Part shown: positions 7,003 to 12,781 of the stretch, in pieces
How the letters are laid out: each line of letters starts with the position of its first letter
How positions within the stretch are numbered: position 1 is the first letter of the stretch
Source of the DNA: Desulfobulbus sp.
Lineage (GTDB): Bacteria > Pseudomonadota > Gammaproteobacteria > Burkholderiales > Rhodocyclaceae
Assembly: GCA_009782025.1 (NCBI GenBank)
Contig: WQUQ01000143.1
Span: forward strand, 1-12,781
Direction: 5' to 3'
DNA: 12,781 nt
The notes under the pieces: model-generated
What the model was told of the DNA's origin: nothing
The model's database searches: none
What the model saw: the letters and a program-made list of their open reading frames with translations, nothing else
Position numbers and translations under genes: made by a program

Positions 7003-7794
7003 ATGACTACGGACACCACCAGCCTGCCCCTGTTGCCGTTGGCCGGCAAGAAGGGGCTGATTACCGGCGTCGCCAATGACAAATCAATCGCCTATGCCGT
7101 TGCCCAGGCCATCGTCGCTCTGGGCGGCGAGGTCGCCGTCACGTATCAGAACGACAAGACCGCCCGGTATACCCAGCCGCTGGCCGAAGCGGTGGGCGCC
7201 AGGCTGTTCTTGAAGCTCGACGTCGCCGAGCCGGGCAGCCTGGAAGGCGTCGTCGCCCGGTGCGGCGAGACGTTCGGCGCAATCGACTTCGCGCTGCATT
7301 CGATGGCTTTCTGCAATACCGAGGATCTGCACGGCCGCGTCATCGACACCTCCGAGGCCGGCTTCGCTGCGGCGATGGATGTCTCCTGTCACAGCTTCCT
7401 GCGTCTGGCCAAGGCGCTGGAACCGCTGATGCCGCAGGGCGGTTCGCTGATTACCATGTCTTACCTCGGGGCCGAGCGCGTCGTGCGCAATTACGGCGTC
7501 ATGGGAATCATCAAGGCGGCGCTGGAGTCGGCGGTGCGCTACATGGCTTACGACCTCGGCCCCAAGGGCATCCGCGTTTTCGCCGTGTCGCCCGGCCCGA
7601 TCATGACCCGCGCCGCTTCCGGCATTGCCAATTTCAACAACCTGATCGAGACCGACGCCCAGAAGGCGCCGCTCGGCCGCACCGTGACCATCGAGGAGGT
7701 CGGCGCCCTGACCGCTTTCCTGTGCACGCCGGGTTCTTCGGGCATGACCGGGCAGACGATCTACGTGGACGCCGGCGCTCATATCGTCGCCTGA
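7003..7794 (+). CDS. fabI: Enoyl-[acyl-carrier-protein] reductase, FabI type
   Basis: This 263-residue short-chain dehydrogenase/reductase reduces the trans-2 double bond of enoyl-ACP (or enoyl-CoA) with NAD(P)H. The FabI nucleotide motif TGVANDKSIAYAVA (21-34) replaces the classical GxxxGxG. The catalytic residues fit the family spacing: Y154, Y164 and K171, matching Tyr146/Tyr156/Lys163 of E. coli FabI. SPGPI and the C-terminal GQTIYVDAG are also typical. The substrate-side segment HSMAFCNTEDLHGR differs from the usual HSIAF...EL.GR, so this may be a second, specialised FabI rather than the housekeeping copy. AAGGA lies 8 bases before the ATG. It leads a run with the kinase-like gene and pta-ackA; FabI paralogues next to pta-ackA are known, for example in Sinorhizobium. 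Confidence 0.88.
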   Translation: MTTDTTSLPLLPLAGKKGLITGVANDKSIAYAVAQAIVALGGEVAVTYQNDKTARYTQPLAEAVGARLFLKLDVAEPGSLEGVVARCGETFGAIDFALHSMAFCNTEDLHGRVIDTSEAGFAAAMDVSCHSFLRLAKALEPLMPQGGSLITMSYLGAERVVRNYGVMGIIKAALESAVRYMAYDLGPKGIRVFAVSPGPIMTRAASGIANFNNLIETDAQKAPLGRTVTIEEVGALTAFLCTPGSSGMTGQTIYVDAGAHIVA

Positions 7795-7818
7795 GGGAGC
7801 GGCAATCAGGAGAGCATG

Positions 7819-8394
7819 ATGCGCGACAACGCCAGTCCGATCATCACCGATCCGATCCCCGATCATCCCCTGCTGCATGGACGCCGGGAGATCGGGCGCG
7901 GCGAAAGCTCCATCGTCGTCGAGGCCGATGCCGTCGATGGCCAGGAGCGCGTCTACAAGATTCTCTCCTCGCCCACCGATCACGCTTACTACACCGCCTC
8001 CGACCGCCCGATGGGCCGCCATTTTCCGGTCGTGTTCGCCGATCATGGCACGGTCGGCCGTTCCAGCCGCGGTTTTCCTTTCCACATCGTCGAGGTCGAG
8101 CGCCTCTACCCGCTGGGTTCCGGCGAAGCCGCCCGCGTGGCGGCGCAGATTTCCGCCTCTTATTACGACGCTTGCATGATGTGGCGCAACCTGGCCCAGG
8201 ACATGGGACGCATCGCCCTGCATCACCTGGCGGTGACGCCGATGGGCTGGAGCGACGCGGTGCAGGAGTCGCTGCGGGCGCTGGAAGTGTTTACCGAGGA
8301 ATACGGCGCCCTGCCCGATCTCATCAAGACCGACAACCTGATGATGCGCCAGGACGGCACGCTGGTTTTCTCCGATCCGGTCTTCATGGAATGA
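7819..8394 (+). CDS. Small protein-kinase-like protein of unknown function
   Basis: I do not recognise a named family, but the layout is that of a minimal kinase fold in 191 residues. A glycine-rich turn IGRGESSIV is at 25-33, and a strand VYK with a candidate ATP-binding Lys at 47. A central IVEVERLYPL segment (about 90-99) could be the hinge. The C-terminal PDLIKTDNLMMRQDGTLVFSDPVF block resembles a catalytic loop plus metal-binding DP (D186). The catalytic Asp is uncertain: D167 is 6, not 5, residues before N173, so this could be a pseudokinase. Phage proteins of this size with N.M..DG.LV..DP motifs look similar. The start at 7819 is preferred (AGGAG 6 bases upstream); an ATG directly before it is also possible. 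It lies 24 bases after fabI, so it is co-transcribed with it. Confidence 0.6.
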   Translation: MRDNASPIITDPIPDHPLLHGRREIGRGESSIVVEADAVDGQERVYKILSSPTDHAYYTASDRPMGRHFPVVFADHGTVGRSSRGFPFHIVEVERLYPLGSGEAARVAAQISASYYDACMMWRNLAQDMGRIALHHLAVTPMGWSDAVQESLRALEVFTEEYGALPDLIKTDNLMMRQDGTLVFSDPVFME

Positions 8395-8409
8395 TCCGAT
8401 GCGGCGACG

Positions 8410-8438
8410 TTGTTTGCTGCACTGCACCATGCTACGAT
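8410..8438 (+). promoter_or_regulatory. Candidate sigma-70 promoter for pta-ackA
   Basis: TTGTTT (8410-8415) and TACGAT (8433-8438) are separated by exactly 17 bases, with a TG extended -10 just before TACGAT. The transcript would start near 8445 and have a leader of about 28 bases before the ATG at 8473. It falls in the 78-base gap after the kinase-like gene, the largest gap in this cluster, and would allow pta-ackA to be expressed independently of fabI. Confidence 0.45.
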
Positions 8439-8472
8439 ACTAACCACCACCGACCATCCACGGGAGTTCGCC

Positions 8473-9897
8473 ATGCAAACGAATAACGAGCAACATACCC
8501 TGGCCAACAAGACTTTCGACGAAATCGCCGTCGGCGATGCGGCCACCCTGACCCGCACGCTGATGCCGGAAGATGTCAAGCTGTTCGCCATTCTGAGCGG
8601 CGATTTCAACCCCACCATCGTCAACCCGCAGTTTTCGCAAAGCGGCCTGTTCCGCGAAATGATTGCGCACGGCATGTGGAGCGGGTCGCTGATTTCGACC
8701 GTGATCGGCACGCAGTTTCCCGGCCCCGGCACCAACCTGGTCGACCAGACGCTGCACTTCGTCCGCCCGGTGACCATTGGCGACGTCATCACCATCACCG
8801 TGACCGCCAGGCAGAAATTCACGCACAACAAGCACATCGTGTTTGATTGCGTCTGCATCAACCAGGAGGGACTGCCGGTGGTGAACGGCACGGTCGAGGT
8901 GCTGGCGCCGACCGAGAAAATCTCCTATCTGCGCCAGACGCATATGCCGGAAGTGCATATCGACGACAAGCTGGAGCGTTTCGACAAGTTGCTGTCACGG
9001 GTCAAGGGCCTGGAGCCGATCCCGACGGCGGTCGCTCACCCGTGCGACCATGAATCGCTGAAAGGCCCGGTCATGGCTTTCCAGGCCGGCATCATCGAGC
9101 CGATCCTGGTCGGCCCGGAGAGCAAGATCCGCGCGGTGGCCGAGGAATTCTCGATCGACCTGTCCGGCATCCGCATCGTCAACGCCGCCCACAGCCACGA
9201 TTCGGCGGCCCTGGCCGTATCCCTGGTGCGCACCGGCGACGCCGAGGCCTTGATGAAAGGCAGCCTGCACACCGACGAACTGATGAGCGAGGTCATCTCG
9301 CGCGCCAATGGACTGCGCACCAACCGCCGCATCAGCCACGTCTTTCTGATGAGCGTGCCGACTTACCACCGGCCGCTGCTGATTACCGACGCGGCGATCA
9401 ACATCGCGCCGACGCTGGAAGAAAAAGTCGACATCATCCAGAACGCCATCGACCTGTCCCACATCATCGGCATCCCCGAACCCAAGGTGGCGATTCTTTC
9501 GGCGGTCGAGACCGTCAACCCGAAAATCGAATCGACGCTGCATGCCGCCGCCCTGTGCAAGATGGCCGACCGCGGCCAGATCACCGGCGGCCTGCTCGAC
9601 GGCCCGCTGGCCTTCGACAACGCCGTCTCCATCGTCGCCGCCAAGACCAAGGGCATCAAGTCGGCGGTCGCCGGCCATGCCGAAATCCTGGTCGTCCCCG
9701 ACCTCGAATCCGGCAACATGATCGCCAAGCAACTCGAATACCTCGCCAACGCGCTGACCGCCGGCATCGTGCTCGGCACCCGCGTGCCCATCGTGCTGAC
9801 CAGCCGCGCCGACAGCGCCGAGACGCGCACCGCCTCCTGCGTCATCGCCGCCCTCATCGCCCACGCCAATCGCAACAAGGTGAGCGCCGCATCATGA
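8473..9897 (+). CDS. MaoC-like / phosphate acyltransferase fusion protein
   Basis: This 474-residue protein is of the type usually named bifunctional enoyl-CoA hydratase/phosphate acetyltransferase. The N-terminal half (about 10-150) is a MaoC hotdog domain with SGDFNP (42-47) and IAHGMW. The C-terminal half (about 165-470) is a phosphotransacylase converting acyl-CoA plus phosphate to acyl phosphate plus CoA. Its PDLESGNMIAKQLEY and VPIVLTSRADS segments look closer to phosphate butyryltransferases than to E. coli Pta, so acetyl-, propionyl- or butyryl-CoA are all possible substrates. R-hydratases use D-x4-H; here D44 is kept but the His position is Ile49 (codon ATC), so hydratase activity is doubtful. 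GGGAG lies 6 bases before the ATG. The stop overlaps the ackA start as ATGA. Confidence 0.9.
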   Translation: MQTNNEQHTLANKTFDEIAVGDAATLTRTLMPEDVKLFAILSGDFNPTIVNPQFSQSGLFREMIAHGMWSGSLISTVIGTQFPGPGTNLVDQTLHFVRPVTIGDVITITVTARQKFTHNKHIVFDCVCINQEGLPVVNGTVEVLAPTEKISYLRQTHMPEVHIDDKLERFDKLLSRVKGLEPIPTAVAHPCDHESLKGPVMAFQAGIIEPILVGPESKIRAVAEEFSIDLSGIRIVNAAHSHDSAALAVSLVRTGDAEALMKGSLHTDELMSEVISRANGLRTNRRISHVFLMSVPTYHRPLLITDAAINIAPTLEEKVDIIQNAIDLSHIIGIPEPKVAILSAVETVNPKIESTLHAAALCKMADRGQITGGLLDGPLAFDNAVSIVAAKTKGIKSAVAGHAEILVVPDLESGNMIAKQLEYLANALTAGIVLGTRVPIVLTSRADSAETRTASCVIAALIAHANRNKVSAAS

Positions 9898-11075
9898 AAC
9901 ACGCCATCCTGACCATCAATGCCGGCTCATCCTCGATCAAGTTCGCCCTCTTTCCTCTGGCCCATCCCCTGTCGGCGGAAGCGGAAATGTCCGGCCAGAT
10001 CGACGGCATCGGCACTAACGCCACGCAGCTTGCAGCCAAGGACCGGACCGGCCAGCACCTCGCCGACCAGGCCATCCCCGGCGAGGCGGTGCGCCATGAC
10101 CAGGCTTTCGACGCCCTGCTCAAATGGTTTCTGGCCAGCCAGAGCGGCTGGCGGATCGTCGCCGTCGGCCATCGCGTGGTGCATGGCGGCGACCGCTACT
10201 CGGCGCCCATCGTCATCGACGACACCGTGCTCGGCCATCTGGAGAGCCTCATCCCGCTGGCGCCGCTGCACCAGCCGCACAACGTCGCCGGCATCAGGGC
10301 GCTGCGCCACCTGCTGCCGCAAGTGCCGCAGATCGCCTGCTTCGATACCGCCTTCCACCGCAGCATGTCCGAAATCGCCCAGATGTTCGCCCTGCCGCGT
10401 GCGCTGACCGCCGAAGGCATCAAGCGCTACGGCTTCCACGGCCTCTCCTACGAATACATCGCCCGCACCCTGCCGCAATACTCGCACCGCGCCAGGGGCC
10501 GCGTCGTCGTCGCCCACCTTGGCAACGGCGCCAGCATGGCGGCGATGATCGACCGCAAATGCGTCACCACCACCCTCGGCTTCTCGACCATCGACGGCCT
10601 GATGATGGGCACCCGCTGCGGCAACCTCGACCCCGGCGTGGTGCTGCACCTGATGGAAAGCAAAAATCTCTCGGTCAAGGACATGATCCGCATCCTGTAC
10701 AAGGAATCGGGCCTCCTGGGCGTCTCCGGCATCAGCCAGGACATGCGCACCCTGCTCGCCAGCGACAAGCCGGAAGCGCATGAGGCTGTCGACCTGTTCT
10801 GCTACCGCATTGTCCGCGAACTCGGTTCGCTGGTCGCCGCCGCCGGCGGTCTCGACGCGCTGGTATTCACCGGCGGCATCGGTGAACACGCCACCGAGGT
10901 TCGCCACCGCGTCTGCCAGCAGTGCCAATGGCTGGGCATCCGGCTGGATACGGAAGCCAACGCCCGCCACGACACCGTCATCAGCGCCGGCGACAGCAGC
11001 GTCGACGTGCTGGTCATCCCGACCAACGAAGAATGGATGATGGCGCACCACGCGCAAACCCTGCTGGCACTCTGA
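9894..11075 (+). CDS. ackA: Acetate kinase
   Basis: This 393-residue protein converts acyl phosphate plus ADP to acetate (or another short acid) plus ATP, and works in reverse to activate acetate. Family motifs are all present: the N-terminal LTINAGSSSIKF, GHRVVHGG (catalytic region), CFDTAFH, YGFHGLSYEYIA, the phosphate-binding HLGNGAS, TRCGNLDPG, and FTGGIGEHA near the C-terminus. Length matches the usual roughly 400. The start overlaps the stop of the phosphotransacylase gene by 4 bases, which implies translational coupling and a shared pathway from acyl-CoA to ATP. TRCGNLDPG differs from the textbook TRSGDIDP, but I believe this variant is common in proteobacterial homologues. Butyrate or propionate use cannot be excluded by reading. 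Confidence 0.95.
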   Translation: MKHAILTINAGSSSIKFALFPLAHPLSAEAEMSGQIDGIGTNATQLAAKDRTGQHLADQAIPGEAVRHDQAFDALLKWFLASQSGWRIVAVGHRVVHGGDRYSAPIVIDDTVLGHLESLIPLAPLHQPHNVAGIRALRHLLPQVPQIACFDTAFHRSMSEIAQMFALPRALTAEGIKRYGFHGLSYEYIARTLPQYSHRARGRVVVAHLGNGASMAAMIDRKCVTTTLGFSTIDGLMMGTRCGNLDPGVVLHLMESKNLSVKDMIRILYKESGLLGVSGISQDMRTLLASDKPEAHEAVDLFCYRIVRELGSLVAAAGGLDALVFTGGIGEHATEVRHRVCQQCQWLGIRLDTEANARHDTVISAGDSSVDVLVIPTNEEWMMAHHAQTLLAL

Positions 11076-11107
11076 TTCCATTTCGCGTTCAAAACGACGA
11101 TGAACCG

Positions 11108-11141
11108 CCCCACCCTCCCCCGCTTGCGGGGGGGGGTGGGG
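11108..11141. repeat. GC-rich hairpin of a dispersed repeat family, downstream of ackA
   Basis: A 16-bp stem closes on a 2-base TT loop around CCTCCCCCGC-TT-GCGGGGG, with one T-G wobble. It begins 33 bases after the ackA stop. Two relatives occur at 12656-12677 and 12690-12712. No T-run follows on the plus strand, so it is a REP-like element that may slow transcription or protect the 3' end rather than a standard terminator. Confidence 0.65.
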
Positions 11142-11175
11142 GAAAACAGCGCCGGAAAATGCGGTAATGGCCTGA

Positions 11176-11925
11176 ATGGAAAACACTCTGGAACGCCTTG
11201 GCCGCCTGCCCGACGCCGCCGCCTGGCGGCGCTTCGGCGATCTGGCGCTGCTGGCGGCGGGTGTCCTGCTGGCGCTGGCCGGCATCGTCTTTTTCTTCGC
11301 CTACAACTGGGAGGCGCTGCACCGCTTCGCCAAGATCGCTCTGGTCGGCGCGCCGCTGACGGCCTGCGCCGCGCTCGCCGCGCGTTACGCAGAACAGCGC
11401 GCGGGGCAAGCCTGGCTGGGCGGCCCGGTCGTACTCGCCGGCGTGCTGCTGGCGGTGATCGGGCAGATCTACCAGACCGGCGCCGACAGCGAATTGCTGT
11501 TCGCCGGCTGGGCCTTGCTCGCGCTGCCGTGGGTGCTGGCGGGGCGCGTGCCGTGGCTGTGGCTGTTCTGGCTGCTGCTGCTGAATGTGGCCGTGAACCT
11601 GTTCGTGTTCGGGCGGGTCGACTTTCCGGTGATACCGAGCGGCCTCGACCCTCTGCTCTGGACGCCGCTGCTGCTCAATGCCGCCGCGCTGGCGCTGACC
11701 TGGCAGGCGCCGGCGGCGGGCATGGGCGGCGTCGCGCTGGCGCTCGGCTTTGCGCGCGCTCGCGTCTGGCTGATGTGGCTGGGCGGCGCGGCGCAGGTCT
11801 GGGGAATCGGGCACTTCTACCACGATCTGCAATCATCCCTGCTCGTCAAATCCGGCCTGATGCTGCTGGGCGGCGCCCTGCTGCTGGCGGTGCGCGCGCT
11901 GCTGACGCGGGAGCAAACGCGATGA
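11176..11925 (+). CDS. DUF2157-like multi-pass membrane protein
   Basis: This 249-residue inner-membrane protein has about eight hydrophobic segments (roughly 22-42, 53-70, 82-97, 105-121, 125-146, 158-176, 198-212, 222-240). The first segments, with GIVFFFAYNWEAL (36-48) and VIGQIYQTGADSELLFAGWALLALPW (94-119), match the conserved core of DUF2157, whose function is unknown. It is shorter than most members I know. The C-terminal FYHDLQSSLLVKSGLML part resembles the end of DUF4401, the protein that often sits between DUF2157 and GDYXXLXY genes, so this may be a compact merger; that is inference. The ATG at 11176 has only a weak ribosome binding site. The stop overlaps the next gene as ATGA. 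Confidence 0.8.
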   Translation: MENTLERLGRLPDAAAWRRFGDLALLAAGVLLALAGIVFFFAYNWEALHRFAKIALVGAPLTACAALAARYAEQRAGQAWLGGPVVLAGVLLAVIGQIYQTGADSELLFAGWALLALPWVLAGRVPWLWLFWLLLLNVAVNLFVFGRVDFPVIPSGLDPLLWTPLLLNAAALALTWQAPAAGMGGVALALGFARARVWLMWLGGAAQVWGIGHFYHDLQSSLLVKSGLMLLGGALLLAVRALLTREQTR

Positions 11926-12416
11926 AGCGCCAGCTCATCTGGGCGGGCCTGGCGCTGGCGCTGAGCGTCGCCGGCTGGAACATCTGGAGCAACGAGCGCA
12001 TCCTGGCCGACGGCCGCGTGGCGCTGCTCGAACTCGCGCCCGTCGACCCGCGCTCGCTGATGCAGGGCGACTACATGGCGCTCAACTACGCCCTGGCCAA
12101 CGCATTGCGGGGCGGCAGCGACGAACGGCGGGCGGACGGCTACGCCATCGTGCGTCTCGACGAGCGCGGCATAGCGAAACTCGCGCGCACGCAACCCGCA
12201 GCGCAGCCGCTGGCGGCAGGCGAAATCGCCATCCGCTACCGCGTGCGCGATGGCCGGGCGCGCATCGCCACCAACGCCTTTTTCTTCCAGGAAGGGCGCG
12301 CCCAGGAATTCAGCGCCGCGCGCTACGGCGAATTCCGCATCGGCGAAAACGGCGAACCCCACCTGACCGCGCTGCTCGATGCCGATCTCAGGCGCCTGGG
12401 CGAGAACCGCTATTGA
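11922..12416 (+). CDS. GDYXXLXY-domain membrane-anchored protein
   Basis: This 164-residue protein has one N-terminal membrane anchor (about residues 4-20), with the rest most likely periplasmic. The name-giving motif is exact: GDYMALNY at 49-56. The second conserved block, FFFQEGRAQEFSAARYGEFRI (119-140), is also present. The biochemical function of the family is unknown; members are encoded with DUF2157 and/or DUF4401 membrane proteins, as here, and probably form a complex with them. The ATG overlaps the stop of the DUF2157-like gene by 4 bases. The gene is intact and ends the operon; the next 365 bases have no gene. Confidence 0.85.
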   Translation: MKRQLIWAGLALALSVAGWNIWSNERILADGRVALLELAPVDPRSLMQGDYMALNYALANALRGGSDERRADGYAIVRLDERGIAKLARTQPAAQPLAAGEIAIRYRVRDGRARIATNAFFFQEGRAQEFSAARYGEFRIGENGEPHLTALLDADLRRLGENRY

Positions 12417-12476
12417 GTCGATTTTCAGAGCAGTTTTGATTTATTTGCTTCCATGCAGAAGCGCAATCGTTTGGGA

Positions 12477-12568
12477 GTAGGTTGGCGGTGAGCAGCAGGC
12501 GAACCCCAACATCGGCAACCCTGTAACCTCAAGCTCGTCGGGGTTCGCTGCGCTCACCGCCAACCTAC
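12477..12568. repeat. 92-base palindromic repeat element (REP/MITE-like)
   Basis: The ends are perfect 17-bp inverted repeats: GTAGGTTGGCGGTGAGC at 12477-12493 and its complement at 12552-12568. After a small asymmetric bulge (5 against 3 bases) the stem continues with GCGAACCCC at 12499-12507 pairing with 12540-12548. The loop is 32 bases. The GTAGGTTGG...CCAACCTAC ends resemble widespread non-coding palindromic repeats of proteobacterial genomes. No transposase and no clear target duplication are seen. Confidence 0.75.
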
Positions 12569-12655
12569 ATAATGTATGCACCTGAATCGAAAGCGCTCTA
12601 GAGCGAGTTCGGCTCAAATGCTTACACAATCTGGCGCTGCTCCCTTCATCCCAAC

Positions 12656-12677
12656 CTTCCCCCGCAGGCGGGGGAAG
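12656..12677. repeat. GC-rich hairpin, copy 2 of the dispersed family
   Basis: A perfect 10-bp stem (CTTCCCCCGC / GCGGGGGAAG) encloses a 2-base AG loop. It is close in sequence to the hairpin behind ackA and to the next one 13 bases downstream. Confidence 0.7.
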
Positions 12678-12689
12678 GGGCTTTGTTCC

Positions 12690-12712
12690 CTCCCCTGCTT
12701 GCGGGGGAGGGC
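12690..12712. repeat. GC-rich hairpin, copy 3 of the dispersed family
   Basis: CCTCCCCTGC and GCGGGGGAGG flank a TT loop, with one T-G wobble. It stands in tandem with copy 2 and shares its orientation and core with the element behind ackA. Confidence 0.65.
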
Positions 12713-12724
12713 TAGGGTCAATAC

Positions 12725-12774
12725 TGTTTCCTTAATTAAAACCATGCCATAATCCCGAACCTCGAACTCGGGAT
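12725..12774 (+). promoter_or_regulatory. Possible promoter with overlapping operator for a gene beyond the window
   Basis: CATAAT at 12748-12753 has a TGC just before it, as in extended -10 elements; the -35 is poor (TGTTTC at 12725-12730, 17 bases away). The 7-bp inverted repeat ATCCCGA (12752-12758) / TCGGGAT (12768-12774) begins at the -10 and could be a repressor site. The regulated gene would start to the right of the window, so this is tentative. Confidence 0.25.
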
Positions 12775-12781
12775 GGATCTA

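Larger units (their letters stand above)
12417..12781. other. Gene-free tail made of palindromic repeats
   Basis: No credible coding sequence was found on either strand in these 365 bases. The region holds a small hairpin (GCTTC/GAAGC at 12447-12462), a 92-base palindromic element, the 12-base perfect palindrome CGCTCTAGAGCG at 12594-12605, two GC-rich hairpins, and a possible promoter at the end. Its composition, with AT-rich patches between repeats, contrasts with the GC-rich genes to the left. Confidence 0.6.

Noticed and set aside
7084..8430. 448-codon open minus-strand frame opposite the fabI-like and kinase-like genes
   Set aside because: It is a codon-bias shadow. The plus strand carries the FabI catalytic residues and good ribosome binding sites.
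10604..10636. TRCGNLDPG in acetate kinase as an active-site defect
   Set aside because: The neighbouring catalytic motifs are intact and this variant appears to be usual in proteobacterial homologues.
9927..11285. 452-codon open minus-strand frame opposite ackA
   Set aside because: It runs through the ackA stop and a repeat hairpin and has no recognisable motif; acetate kinase on the plus strand explains the region.
12441..12629. 62-codon open minus-strand frame in the tail
   Set aside because: It lies across the palindromic repeat element and has no ribosome binding site or homologue I recognise.

Overview
The window reads as GC-rich chromosomal DNA of a facultatively anaerobic betaproteobacterium, most likely of the Rhodocyclales (Dechloromonas/Accumulibacter type). 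That placement is an inference from gene content, codon use and the style of the intergenic palindromes; no rRNA or other marker is present to prove it.

Region 1 (143-6801, minus strand) is an operon for a soluble NAD-reducing [NiFe]-hydrogenase: hoxF, hoxU, hoxY, then hoxH, its maturation protease hoxW, and a secreted protein of unknown function. Junctions are tight: hoxF/hoxU and hoxH/hoxW overlap by 4 bases, hoxU/hoxY are 1 base apart. The exception is hoxY-hoxH, which are separated by about 800 bases holding a complete PIN-toxin/antitoxin pair in the same orientation and of visibly lower GC. HoxFU is the NADH dehydrogenase (diaphorase) half, HoxYH the hydrogen-activating half. No hyp (active-site assembly) genes are in the window, so they must lie elsewhere.

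Region 2 (7003-11075, plus strand) diverges from hoxF across an intergenic of about 200 bases. It holds a FabI-type enoyl reductase, a small kinase-like protein not recognised as a named family, a MaoC-like/phosphotransacylase fusion and acetate kinase. The last two convert acyl-CoA to acyl phosphate and then to ATP plus free acid. The MaoC-like half lacks the catalytic histidine of R-hydratases. Together with the hydrogenase this suggests a fermentative module: the hydrogenase handles NADH/H2 balance while pta-ackA makes ATP. The link is inferred from adjacency only.

Region 3 (11176-12416, plus strand) is an unrelated two-gene membrane operon (DUF2157-like protein plus GDYXXLXY-domain protein). 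The tail (12417-12781) has no gene; it holds a 92-base palindromic repeat, two GC-rich hairpins of the same family as one behind ackA, and a possible promoter/operator at the very end. The first 142 bases are also repeat sequence.

The points most worth a second look are the toxin-antitoxin pair inside the hox operon, the kinase-like protein in the pta-ackA cluster, the missing catalytic His in the MaoC-like domain, and the unknown exported protein that ends the hydrogenase operon.
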